Positions 1 through 5,276 of a stretch of DNA of 6,548 nt are shown here, in pieces. A model generated the notes under the pieces. That model was given only the letters and a program-made list of their open reading frames with translations. It was not told the DNA's origin and ran no database searches. Position numbers and translations under genes: made by a program. This stretch comes from JBBQUP01 sp038212305 (lineage in GTDB: Bacteria; Bacteroidota; Bacteroidia; Bacteroidales; Marinilabiliaceae), in assembly GCA_038212305.1 (NCBI GenBank), contig JBBQUP010000137.1, positions 1 to 6,548 on the forward strand, given 5' to 3'. The first letter of the stretch is position 1. Every line of letters begins with the position of its first letter.

Positions 1-317
1 GCAAGTGCAATAAAACCACGTTCGGCCATTTGATTGGCATACAATCCCGATGATTGCTCTTTTACGGCTCCAAAAGGGCCGCTTATGGCAAGTGCAGGCA
101 AAGGTTCGTTACCGTGATTCTTTGGTGCATATAAATCGCCTGTAAGCGTGATTCCGTAACGGTTTTTGAATGTTACTTTCTGACGGATTACCTTATCGCT
201 CAATTGAAACGTGTAGTGGTTGTTTTGTTCTGTTGTATTCATTTTTTCTAGTGTTTGACTAAACGCTTGTGCCGATATCATTAAAGACAATGCGCCAATG
301 ATTGCTATCTTTTTCAT
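1..317 (-). CDS. Exported alpha/beta hydrolase, N-terminal part (runs off the left edge)
   Basis: The start is ATG at 317-315. The first 105 codons are present and the frame is still open at base 1, so the catalytic part is outside the window. The product begins MKKIAIIGALSLMISAQAFS, a clear signal peptide of about 20 residues, so it is exported to the periplasm or beyond. The mature part contains VTFKNRYGITLTGDLYAP followed by LPALAISGPFGAVKEQSSG and MAERGFIALA. This matches the start of the YcjY/dienelactone-hydrolase-like serine hydrolases common in Bacteroidota, where the strand before 'GPFGAVKEQ' supplies the oxyanion region. The catalytic Ser, Asp and His are not visible, and the substrate cannot be told. 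It lies 18 bp after the cyclophilin-like gene and is probably the fourth gene of the alcohol dehydrogenase operon. The family call is from recognition of the sequence pattern. Confidence 0.82.
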   Translation of the reverse strand, partial: MKKIAIIGALSLMISAQAFSQTLEKMNTTEQNNHYTFQLSDKVIRQKVTFKNRYGITLTGDLYAPKNHGNEPLPALAISGPFGAVKEQSSGLYANQMAERGFIAL

Positions 318-335
318 AACCAATTGTTTTTATTG

Positions 336-986
336 TTAATACTTAAATTTAATTGTATGTGTTTGCTTCTGCCACTGTGATTCTATTTTTAAAAGGTAAA
401 TACCTCTTGAAAAGTTGTTCAAGCTAATAACTTGAGCCGTGGTGCTTATTAATAATCGTCCATTTATATCAAAGAGAGAGATTCTTTGAGCATCTCCGGT
501 GTATTGCAAAAATCCATCGTTGGAAATTATAAGCGCATTGTTGTTTGTTTGTGTTGAACCCATTCCGGTGGTGTTGCCATCCAATTCAAACTTAACGGTA
601 GGGTTATTCGAGCCAAGCGCGGCTTCGAGTTCGGTGGGGTTATCGACAGTTCCAATTTTGGTATAGCTGTAAGTGGTGTTGAATGTTTCGTAAAAAAGCA
701 GGATACAGTTTGAGCCGTAAAGCATCAAATCGCCGTTATGAATTATTGATGGATTTTCAGGCGAAGCAGGTAGATTACTCGAAAGATAATGATATTTCTC
801 GTTGCCGTTCAACTCATTCATTGTAATTGTAAGCGGCAATAAATCCGCAAATGCTTTTGCGGTTTCATTGTCGTACAATGTGGCGACAAAGGAATTTGCC
901 CTAATTGTAATTTTTGTGGACACTTGAGCATTCATAGTAAAAACAGAGATGAAACACATTACAGTTGTGATTATTAACCGTTGCAT
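336..986 (-). CDS. Secreted cyclophilin-like protein with T9SS C-terminal sorting domain
   Basis: I start it at ATG 986-984 (216 aa). A GTG at 995-993 would add three residues (MKF) and overlap the previous stop as GTGA, so coupled initiation there is possible. Residues 1-21 form a signal peptide ending MNAQ. Residues about 25-136 match the cyclophilin-like domain found in many Bacteroidota and Firmicutes proteins: TLYDNETAKAFADLLPLT near the start, then a short GDLMLYGSNCILLFYE beta segment and the helix DNPTELEAALG. Residues about 155-216 look like a type A T9SS sorting domain: ISLFDINGRLL, then SLNNFSRGIYLLKIE and a basic end TIKFKY. The protein should pass the inner membrane by Sec and then the outer membrane by T9SS, ending on the surface or outside. 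Its activity is unknown; these domains are not established peptidyl-prolyl isomerases. The linker at about 138-154 is rich in N, T, G and S. Confidence 0.85.
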   Translation of the reverse strand: MQRLIITTVMCFISVFTMNAQVSTKITIRANSFVATLYDNETAKAFADLLPLTITMNELNGNEKYHYLSSNLPASPENPSIIHNGDLMLYGSNCILLFYETFNTTYSYTKIGTVDNPTELEAALGSNNPTVKFELDGNTTGMGSTQTNNNALIISNDGFLQYTGDAQRISLFDINGRLLISTTAQVISLNNFSRGIYLLKIESQWQKQTHTIKFKY

Positions 987-991
987 AAATT

Positions 992-1570
992 TCACGATTT
1001 AGTTGTGTCTTCGTTGTCTATGATGGCTTTAATAATTGTTGCAGGAACTCCTGCTACCACTGTATTGGCGGGAACATTTTTACTAACAACAGCCCCCGCA
1101 GCCACAACCGCATTTTCGCCAACGGTTACGCCTGGTAATATAATGGCACCTGCCCCAATCCATGCATTACGTTTAATAACAATCGGTTTTGTCACAAGGG
1201 CTTTTCTTTCTGACGGATTCAGTGGGTGGCTTTCGGTAATCAGGCTTACTTTGGGGCCAATAAGCACATCGTCTTCAATGGTTATAGTGCCCATGTCGAG
1301 AAACGTGCAGTCGTTATTGATGTAAACATTTTTACCAATGGTTGTGAATTGCCCGATGTTGATATAAAGCGGTGTCTGAATTGCTGTGCTTGCATGTAGC
1401 GGATTGCCTGATATTGTTCCCCACAGCTTGCGCATCTGCTCTATTTCTGTAGCTGCATTAAACTCTTTCAGCAACTTTGTAGTAAGATGAGCCGCTTTGT
1501 GAATTTCGCCATAATGCGGGTCGCTAAAAGGGACTACTTCACCGGATTGGAGCCGATCAAAAATGTTCAT
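992..1570 (-). CDS. Maltose/galactoside-type sugar O-acetyltransferase (hexapeptide repeat, LbH fold)
   Basis: This 192-residue protein has the normal length of the LacA/Maa/NodL family, which moves an acetyl group from acetyl-CoA to the hydroxyl of a sugar or similar acceptor in the cytoplasm and works as a trimer. Residues 1-55 are the short helical N-terminal maltose-acetyltransferase segment (FDRLQSGEVVPFSDP, LLKEFNAAT). From about residue 65 hexapeptide repeats of the left-handed beta-helix follow, including YINIGQFTTIGKNVYIN and ITIEDDVLIGP. The segment TESHPL places His115 at the position of the catalytic histidine of LacA. The C-terminal coil has IGAGAIILPGVTVGENAVV and ends VVAGVPATII, typical of the family. 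The start ATG lies 24 bp after the alcohol dehydrogenase gene, with an A-rich leader and no Shine-Dalgarno sequence. The TGA stop at 994-992 overlaps a possible GTG start of the next gene. The real acceptor is unknown, and a detoxification or carbohydrate role is equally possible. Confidence 0.93.
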   Translation of the reverse strand: MNIFDRLQSGEVVPFSDPHYGEIHKAAHLTTKLLKEFNAATEIEQMRKLWGTISGNPLHASTAIQTPLYINIGQFTTIGKNVYINNDCTFLDMGTITIEDDVLIGPKVSLITESHPLNPSERKALVTKPIVIKRNAWIGAGAIILPGVTVGENAVVAAGAVVSKNVPANTVVAGVPATIIKAIIDNEDTTKS

Positions 1571-1594
1571 CTTTTTAGTTTCAGGGGTGGTTGT

Positions 1595-2743
1595 TTACTT
1601 TGCATTTTCCAAAACCGAGGTTGCCATTTCTTTGGTATAAAACTCATTACCCAACCAGAAACGAGCAATGGCCATGAGTTTTTCTACTAACACTGGAATG
1701 TCTGTTACGGGCACGTTTCCTTGGCTGAGTGTTACCGGTGTGCCAATTTTAACATACCAAGCAATCAGCGCTTCGATACCCGCATCGGCACCGTTCACCT
1801 TAAATATATTTTGGGAAAAACGCTCAAAACGTTCGGGGAAATATTGCTTTTGATATTTTAACCAAGCTGGAACTATAATAGACAAACCCGCTCCGTGTGG
1901 AATGTTGTATTCGGCCGAGAGGGTGTGTTCAATAAAGTGCGTGTCGTAACGGTTGCCCTCTATTCCGCAAAAAGTGCTTCCGTTTAAAGCTTGTGTTGCC
2001 GCCCAAGCAAATTCAGCCCGTGCATCGTAATCAGTAGGATCGTTAAGCAATATTTCGGTAGTGCGGATAACGGTATTCAATATATTCTCAACATGGATGG
2101 CAATAAAATCGGGCAGATGGGTGGCCGAGAAATACATATCCAAGCTATGGGCAAAAATGTCGGCTGCCGAATAGGCCAAATAATCGTTGGTAACAGTGGC
2201 TTGCAATTGGGGATTAATAACCGAAACCGTTGGGAATGTAGCCAAACCGCCAAGGCTAATCTTCTCCTTCGTTTTTTCGTTAGTAACCACACCGTAGGCA
2301 TTCATTTCGCTGCCTGTTGCCGCTAACGTTATTATGTCGAAGATTTTTAAAGCCTTGTTAACCGAAGCTTTACCTGTGAAAAAATCCCAAACATCACCGT
2401 CGTAAGTAGCACCGGCAGCAATGGCTTTAGCCGAATCGAGCACCGAACCGCCACCAACAGCCAAAACAGCTTCTACGTTTTTTGATTTGGCGATTTCAAT
2501 ACCTTCGTAAACTTTGCTTAATACAGGGTTACTTTGTACACCGCCTAAAGCCTCGAACGTGATTTTTTTGGCGGAAAGCGATTGGGCTACTTTATCGAAC
2601 AGACCGCTTTTTTTAATCCGTTTGGAACCGTAAAGAATCAATACGTTAGAGATGCCATAGTCGGAAATATATGTTCCGATATTCTCTTCTTTGCCCTTGC
2701 CAAATTCGATACGGACAGGGTTGTAATTCGTGAAGTTTTTCAT
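1595..2743 (-). CDS. Iron-containing alcohol dehydrogenase, YqhD/BDH (butanol dehydrogenase) type
   Basis: A complete 382-residue group III alcohol dehydrogenase, the usual length for YqhD and butanol dehydrogenases. These cytoplasmic enzymes reduce aldehydes to alcohols with NAD(P)H and a divalent metal. The nucleotide-binding part has YGSKRIKKSGLFDKV at 38-52 and the hallmark AVGGGSVLDSAKAIAAG at 95-111, followed by GDVWDFF. Candidate metal ligands are Asp195, His199, His269 and His283, in AADIFAHS, DTHF and NIPHG. Their spacing matches E. coli YqhD Asp194, His198, His267 and His281 as I recall them. A further His273 lies between the last two. No truncation is seen. It is the first gene of the minus-strand operon and is divergent from the AraC-type gene, so the 184 bp between them should hold its promoter. 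The cofactor preference (NADPH in YqhD) and the natural aldehyde cannot be read from the sequence. Confidence 0.95.
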   Translation of the reverse strand: MKNFTNYNPVRIEFGKGKEENIGTYISDYGISNVLILYGSKRIKKSGLFDKVAQSLSAKKITFEALGGVQSNPVLSKVYEGIEIAKSKNVEAVLAVGGGSVLDSAKAIAAGATYDGDVWDFFTGKASVNKALKIFDIITLAATGSEMNAYGVVTNEKTKEKISLGGLATFPTVSVINPQLQATVTNDYLAYSAADIFAHSLDMYFSATHLPDFIAIHVENILNTVIRTTEILLNDPTDYDARAEFAWAATQALNGSTFCGIEGNRYDTHFIEHTLSAEYNIPHGAGLSIIVPAWLKYQKQYFPERFERFSQNIFKVNGADAGIEALIAWYVKIGTPVTLSQGNVPVTDIPVLVEKLMAIARFWLGNEFYTKEMATSVLENAK

Positions 2744-2787
2744 TATTCTTTTGTTTCTGAGTTATTACTCCATAAAAATCTACAGTG

Positions 2788-2852
2788 CAAATTACGGTGG
2801 AATAAGATGGAAGAAAATACCCAAATTACGGAACTAGTTACCATTATTACGG
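2788..2852. promoter_or_regulatory. Three direct ATTACGG repeats in the divergent control region (candidate AraC-type operator)
   Basis: CAAATTACGG occurs at 2788-2797 and again, identical, at 2822-2831. A third copy, ATTACGGA, lies at 2846-2853 and matches 2825-2832 base for base. The second and third copies are exactly 21 bp apart, the same-face spacing at which AraC-family proteins bind direct half-sites (araI1/araI2). The first copy is 34 bp further left. All three lie between the alcohol dehydrogenase start (2743) and the regulator start (2928). Binding by the neighbouring regulator is an inference. Confidence 0.5.
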
Positions 2853-2891
2853 ATTGTGATTTATTGAGTAACAATCTAGCAAATAGTTGCT

Positions 2892-2899
2892 TAATTTTG
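2892..2899 (+). promoter_or_regulatory. Bacteroidota-type -7 promoter element of the AraC-family gene
   Basis: TAATTTTG fits the Bacteroidota sigma-ABfr -7 consensus TAnnTTTG exactly and lies 28 bp before the regulator start codon, leaving a short leader. The only upstream TTG (2864-2866) is about 25 bp away, rather more than the usual spacing of about 19-21, so the -33 element is weak or absent. That would fit a promoter needing an activator. I found no exact TAnnTTTG on the minus strand for the operon. Confidence 0.45.
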
Positions 2900-2927
2900 T
2901 AGTGTCAAATAATACATTACATGTGCT

Positions 2928-3821
2928 ATGAGTGAAATAATCCGCATAAATACCATTACCGAATACAATAATTTGGTTGGCGTTGAGACTTTGCACCCAT
3001 TGGTTAGTATTGTTGATTTTGAAAAAGCAGAGCCTTTTTGCTATTTCAAAAGGCAGCTGGGTGTGTTTGCTGTATTTTTAAAAGATTCGAAATGCGGCAA
3101 TATGACTTATGGTTGCAGCACATACGATTACGAGGAAGGTACTTTGATTTTTATTGCACCGGGACAAGTATATGGTGTCGAGAGCGAAACAAAACAAAGA
3201 GGTATTGGTAGGGCTTTGGTTTTTCATCCCGATTTGATACATGGAACATCATTAGGTCGGAATATTAAGGATTACACTTTTTTTTCGTACGAAGTCAATG
3301 AAGCATTGCATCTTTCTGCAAGGGAACGGGCTATTATTACTGACTGTTTAGATAAAATTAGCTACGAGTTGGAACATGCCATTGACACACATAGTAAAAC
3401 GCTTATTGTTTCGTATCTGGAGTTGTTTCTGAATTATTGTAAGCGATTTTACGACCGTCAGTTTATTACCCGAAGTAATGTTAATAAAGATGTATTGACT
3501 CGGTTTGAAAAGGTGTTGGATGAGTATTTTTCATCAGGGATACCTATTGAATCCGGTCTTCCATCGGTTCGCTATTGTGCCGAAAAATTATTTATATCGC
3601 CTAACTATTTGGGCGACCTATTGAAAAAAGAGACGGGTAAATCGGCACAAGAGCATATTCAGCTAAAAATGATTGAGGTTGCAAAAGAGAAAATCTACGA
3701 TCCAAATAAATCTATTAGTGATATCGCCTACGAACTTGGTTTTAAATATCCACAACATTTTACCCGTATGTTTAAAAAGGAGGTTGGGATGTCGCCTGTC
3801 GAATATAGGGCGCTGAATTAA
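2928..3821 (+). CDS. AraC-family transcriptional regulator
   Basis: 297 residues, the normal size for a two-domain AraC/XylS regulator. The N-terminal part (about 15-170) looks like a sensing cupin, with a run TYDYEEGTLIFIAPGQVYG at 65-83 that is typical of the family's beta-barrel. The C-terminal part (about 190-295) carries both helix-turn-helix units: VRYCAEKLFISPNYLGDLLK at 214-233, and SISDIAYELGFKYPQHFTRM at 262-281, followed by the signature FKKEVGMSPVEYR. It has one ATG start, with no Shine-Dalgarno sequence but a -7 element 28 bp upstream. It is divergent from the alcohol dehydrogenase operon and is most likely its regulator, as YqhC is for yqhD in E. coli. Three ATTACGG repeats between the two genes are candidate binding sites. 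Cys28-type or other sensor residues cannot be assigned, though cysteines at 38, 56 and 63 lie in the sensing domain. Confidence 0.94.
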   Translation: MSEIIRINTITEYNNLVGVETLHPLVSIVDFEKAEPFCYFKRQLGVFAVFLKDSKCGNMTYGCSTYDYEEGTLIFIAPGQVYGVESETKQRGIGRALVFHPDLIHGTSLGRNIKDYTFFSYEVNEALHLSARERAIITDCLDKISYELEHAIDTHSKTLIVSYLELFLNYCKRFYDRQFITRSNVNKDVLTRFEKVLDEYFSSGIPIESGLPSVRYCAEKLFISPNYLGDLLKKETGKSAQEHIQLKMIEVAKEKIYDPNKSISDIAYELGFKYPQHFTRMFKKEVGMSPVEYRALN

Positions 3822-3868
3822 TCACGAACCTATCCACAAAGTGGGTGCGGTTGGACGAACGCAACTCT

Positions 3869-3910
3869 TTTGCCAGCCAAAGTGTTGGTCTGTATGGCGG
3901 GGCTAGCAAA
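3869..3910. repeat. Hairpin H1 (TTTGCCAGCC / GGCTAGCAAA)
   Basis: The arms 3869-3878 and 3901-3910 pair in 9 of 10 positions, with one C-A mismatch and a 22-base loop. Similar TTTTGC-type hairpins lie at 4864-4902 and 5150-5182. The right arm continues into TAGCAAATGTG (3904-3914), whose exact reverse complement stands at 4961-4971. Confidence 0.55.
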
Positions 3911-3996
3911 TGTGTTGTTTTGTGCGTTGGGGTATTTTGTCTTTCAAATCAGCAGAGCATTGTCATCGGAGCGGTTTTTTAGGATTGCACATACGA

Positions 3997-4120
3997 TGTA
4001 TGCCTCGGATGGTAAATGTTGTAAAAGTTCTTTAACCGGAAGCGTTTGGGAGCAAGGCTCGCCCGGTGCGAGAGGCTCTCCCCGTCAGTTTAGCTGGCGG
4101 GAAGGGCTGCTCGATTAGGG
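3997..4120 (+). repeat. Structured direct repeat, left copy (A)
   Basis: This copy pairs with 4981-5104. From 4015 to 4047 the two are identical (33 bp, AATGTTGTAAAAGTTCTTTA onward), and over 4009-4047 they differ at one base. After a one-base length change, AGCAAGGCTCGCCCGGTG (4051-4068) is again identical. The TTAGCTGGCGGG and GATTAGG blocks near the end are also shared. The GC-rich half folds into hairpins: CTCGC/GCGAG with a 5-base loop (4058-4072) and CCCGTCAG/CTGGCGGG with a TTTAG loop (4081-4101). The GC-rich stretch contrasts with the AT-rich gene beside it. Confidence 0.85.
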
Positions 4121-4128
4121 GCTGGGCT
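4115..4128 (+). repeat. Inverted repeat end, left of the DUF998 gene
   Basis: TTAGGGGCTGGGCT matches the reverse complement of 4846-4859 (TTAGGGGCAAGGCT) in 12 of 14 bases, so the pair faces inward around the DUF998 gene and its leader. It lies 7 bp beyond the stop codon of that gene and overlaps the end of direct repeat A. Confidence 0.55.
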
Positions 4129-4135
4129 TTCTTTT

Positions 4136-4723
4136 CTAACCCTTTTCTAAATTCTTGTTTAATTTAACAAATATAATGGTCAAATATAAAAACCAAACAG
4201 TCCAACCAAAATGAAAAAATCGTTGCTTTATTCCAAAATAATCAGTCAATAAGTTTGGGACGAATATTAAAAATCCAAGCGACATTATTATAAAAGTCAA
4301 AAGTGAAATGAATTTCAGATTCGAAATGATTTCAGATTTCCATAAAATCAAGGTCATTAACGGTGATAAAAACAATAGTATTGAAGGCATTCCTAATAAT
4401 CCATGTAATCTGAGAGGAAATGGAAATATTGCAGCCCCAAATATTGAGAAAGAAAAAGTCAAAAGGATTAATATTGGAATAGTATTTAGTCCTATTTGCT
4501 TGCAAGTTTTATACAGCCCAATAATGAACAGGATACTAAAAAATGAAGCCAAAATAAGTCCAACTGTAAAAATATGTTGAGTTTCGGTTCCAATTTCCCC
4601 TAATTCACTTACCATCCTTGTAGCATGGTTATAATCCGGCATTATAAATCCACATATAAGGGTTGTCAGCCAGAATATTATTGGAACTAAAAATCCTGAT
4701 TTTATTAGCAATTGATTTTTCAT
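4136..4723 (-). CDS. DUF998-family integral membrane protein
   Basis: 195 residues, with an ATG start and TAG stop. Six likely membrane helices lie at about 8-28, 50-72, 81-101, 108-128, 138-157 and 168-187, with a short soluble tail ending in LNKNLEKG. The motif PDYNHATRMVSELGEIGTE (29-47) between helices 1 and 2, and FPFPLRLHGLLG (100-111) before helix 4, are what I know of DUF998 proteins. Their function is unknown, and they often occur as single accessory genes. The coding sequence is strongly AT-rich: 25% G+C in the line at 4261-4320, against 58% at 2401-2460 inside the alcohol dehydrogenase gene. This suggests a separate history. It stands alone, converges on the AraC-type gene and is bracketed by inverted and direct repeats. 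I saw no exact TAnnTTTG promoter in its leader, which does hold a 7-bp AATTCGA/TCGAATT inverted repeat (4759-4787). Confidence 0.8.
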   Translation of the reverse strand: MKNQLLIKSGFLVPIIFWLTTLICGFIMPDYNHATRMVSELGEIGTETQHIFTVGLILASFFSILFIIGLYKTCKQIGLNTIPILILLTFSFSIFGAAIFPFPLRLHGLLGMPSILLFLSPLMTLILWKSEIISNLKFISLLTFIIMSLGFLIFVPNLLTDYFGIKQRFFHFGWTVWFLYLTIIFVKLNKNLEKG

Positions 4724-4845
4724 AAACTTGTGTTAAGTTAATATTCTGCAATTCTTCAAATTCGAGTTCCGTCAATTTATTCGAATTCTCAAATTCATCT
4801 AATTATCCGAAATGTTTCTCATTTTCATTTCTCGTGCGTTCTTTT

Positions 4846-4859
4846 AGCCTTGCCCCTAA
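4846..4859 (-). repeat. Inverted repeat end, right of the DUF998 gene
   Basis: On the minus strand this reads TTAGGGGCAAGGCT, 12 of 14 identical to 4115-4128 on the plus strand. With the preceding base it gives GTTAGGG, close to the integron core GTTRRRY, though the last base is a purine. On the plus strand it opens the right-hand unit (CCTAACG), whose other end is CGATTAGG at 5095-5102, so the same bases also form the end of that palindromic unit. Confidence 0.5.
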
Positions 4860-4863
4860 CGTT

Positions 4864-4902
4864 TTGCAGCTAGCCGTAGTGCAGGAATACATTGCTGTGC
4901 AA
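4864..4902. repeat. Hairpin H2 (TTGCAGC / GCTGTGCAA)
   Basis: TTGCA (4864-4868) pairs with TGCAA (4898-4902), and the adjoining GC (4869-4870) pairs with GC (4894-4895) if TG is bulged. It occupies the same place relative to direct repeat B (about 78 bp before it) as H1 does to direct repeat A (about 86 bp before it). It shares the TTTTGC-AGC start and an AGTG..GG stretch with H1. The stem is weaker than that of H1. Confidence 0.4.
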
Positions 4903-4980
4903 CTGACTGCCAACACAAATGTATATATAGGTTTCCAATGTTTCAACAAACACGAAAACCCACATTTGCTATATTGCGTG

Positions 4981-5104
4981 TGTGTGCCTTGAATGGTGAA
5001 TGTTGTAAAAGTTCTTTAACCGGAAGCGTTTTAGGAGCAAGGCTCGCCCGGTGTGCGAGGCTCTCCCCGGAGGCTTAGCTGGCGGGGAGTGCTACGATTA
5101 GGCC
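4981..5104 (+). repeat. Structured direct repeat, right copy (B)
   Basis: This copy is offset 984-985 bp from 3997-4120. It keeps the CTCGC/GCGAG hairpin with the loop lengthened from 5 to 7 bases (5043-5059). It also keeps the second hairpin, but with a perfect lower stem CTCCCCG/CGGGGAG (5063-5069 with 5083-5089) where copy A has a mismatch, and a weaker top where copy A is well paired. It ends CGATTAGGCC, complementary in type to the CCTAACG at 4855-4861, so the whole stretch 4852-5104 has inverted ends. Confidence 0.85.
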
Positions 5105-5149
5105 TTCGCCCTTTATTTTTGTCATCAGTTTTTTCACCTTCTTGTCGGT

Positions 5150-5182
5150 TTTGCCGTGCGTTGGCTCGTGGGGCTTGGCAAA
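5150..5182. repeat. Hairpin H3 (TTTGCC / GGCAAA)
   Basis: Perfect 6-bp arms at 5150-5155 and 5177-5182 enclose 21 bases. The right side, GGGGCTTGGCAAATGCG, resembles GGGGCTAGCAAATGTG at H1 (3899-3914), and both contain GTTGG in the loop, so H3 may be a degenerate third member of the family, next to hsdR. Confidence 0.4.
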
Positions 5183-5276
5183 TGCGAAGCATTCACGAAC
5201 ACCAATAAAATACAAAACGCTTGTGAGTAATTGTATGGCTGCAAAGCGAGGGCTGTATGTTTCATTATTCCTGTGG

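Larger units (their letters stand above)
3822..4135. other. 314-bp non-coding stretch between the AraC-type gene and the DUF998 gene
   Basis: The AraC-type and DUF998 genes converge on this stretch. It holds, in order, a small CCAC-AAA-GTGG hairpin (3834-3844) with no T-run, a larger hairpin at 3869-3910, about 85 bp of unremarkable sequence, and the left copy of the structured direct repeat (3997-4120). An inverted-repeat end at 4115-4128 completes it. An open frame at 3870-4118 crosses the hairpin and the repeat and is not believable as a gene. I see no clear intrinsic terminator for either gene. Confidence 0.7.
3866..4860 (-). mobile_element. Possible repeat-bounded gene cassette carrying the DUF998 gene
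   Basis: Read on the minus strand, this stretch starts with GTTAGGGGC (4860-4852), carries one gene with about 130 bp of leader, and is followed by a structured unit. That unit starts AGCCCCTAATCG and ends CAAAAGAGTTGCGT at the left. A related unit lies between hsdR and this stretch, starting GGCCTAATCG and ending CAAAACGTTAGGGG. A gene followed by a palindromic site with (C)CTAA and GTT ends is the logic of an integron cassette with attC. Against this, the units are about 250 bp, longer than usual attC sites, the core bases only partly fit RYYYAAC/GTTRRRY, and no integrase is in view. The boundaries are approximate. Confidence 0.35.
4724..5276. other. 553-bp non-coding stretch between the DUF998 gene and hsdR
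   Basis: From left to right this contains the AT-rich leader of the DUF998 gene, the right inverted-repeat end (4846-4859), hairpin H2 (4864-4902) and about 78 bp of low-complexity sequence with GTGTGTG. Then come the right direct repeat (4981-5104), a T-rich run (5111-5135), hairpin H3 (5150-5182) and a small AATGC-GAA-GCATT hairpin (5181-5193). A 69-codon frame at 5075-5284 would need a TTG start, overlaps the hsdR stop and runs into the repeat, so I do not call it. I recognise no RNA gene. Confidence 0.65.

Noticed and set aside
981..1325. Plus-strand frame of 114 codons opposite the acetyltransferase
   Set aside because: It is the antisense shadow of a hexapeptide-repeat gene, with alanine/threonine-rich output caused by the repeat codons.
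2582..2902. Plus-strand frame of 106 codons reaching into the divergent control region
   Set aside because: It starts inside the antisense of the dehydrogenase gene, shows no known family pattern, and covers the ATTACGG repeats and the -7 element.
3827..3852. Hairpin after the AraC-type gene (CCAC-AAA-GTGG inside AACC...GGTT) as a terminator
   Set aside because: The stem is short and no T-run follows on either strand, so there is no good reason to call an intrinsic terminator.
3870..4118. Plus-strand frame of 82 codons beginning MPAKVLVCMAGLAN
   Set aside because: It crosses hairpin H1 and the structured direct repeat; its second half (SLTGSVWEQGSPGARGSP) is simply the repeat translated, and the frame is broken in copy B by the length changes.
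4629..4802. Minus-strand open stretch reading DEFENSNKLTELEFEELQN, overlapping the start of the DUF998 gene
   Set aside because: It looks protein-like but has no start codon after the upstream TAA and runs on into the DUF998 gene in another frame. It may be a relic, but AT-rich sequence gives such strings by chance.
3997..5104. CRISPR array
   Set aside because: Only two repeat copies, about 124 bp long and separated by a gene; nothing resembles short regular repeats with spacers.
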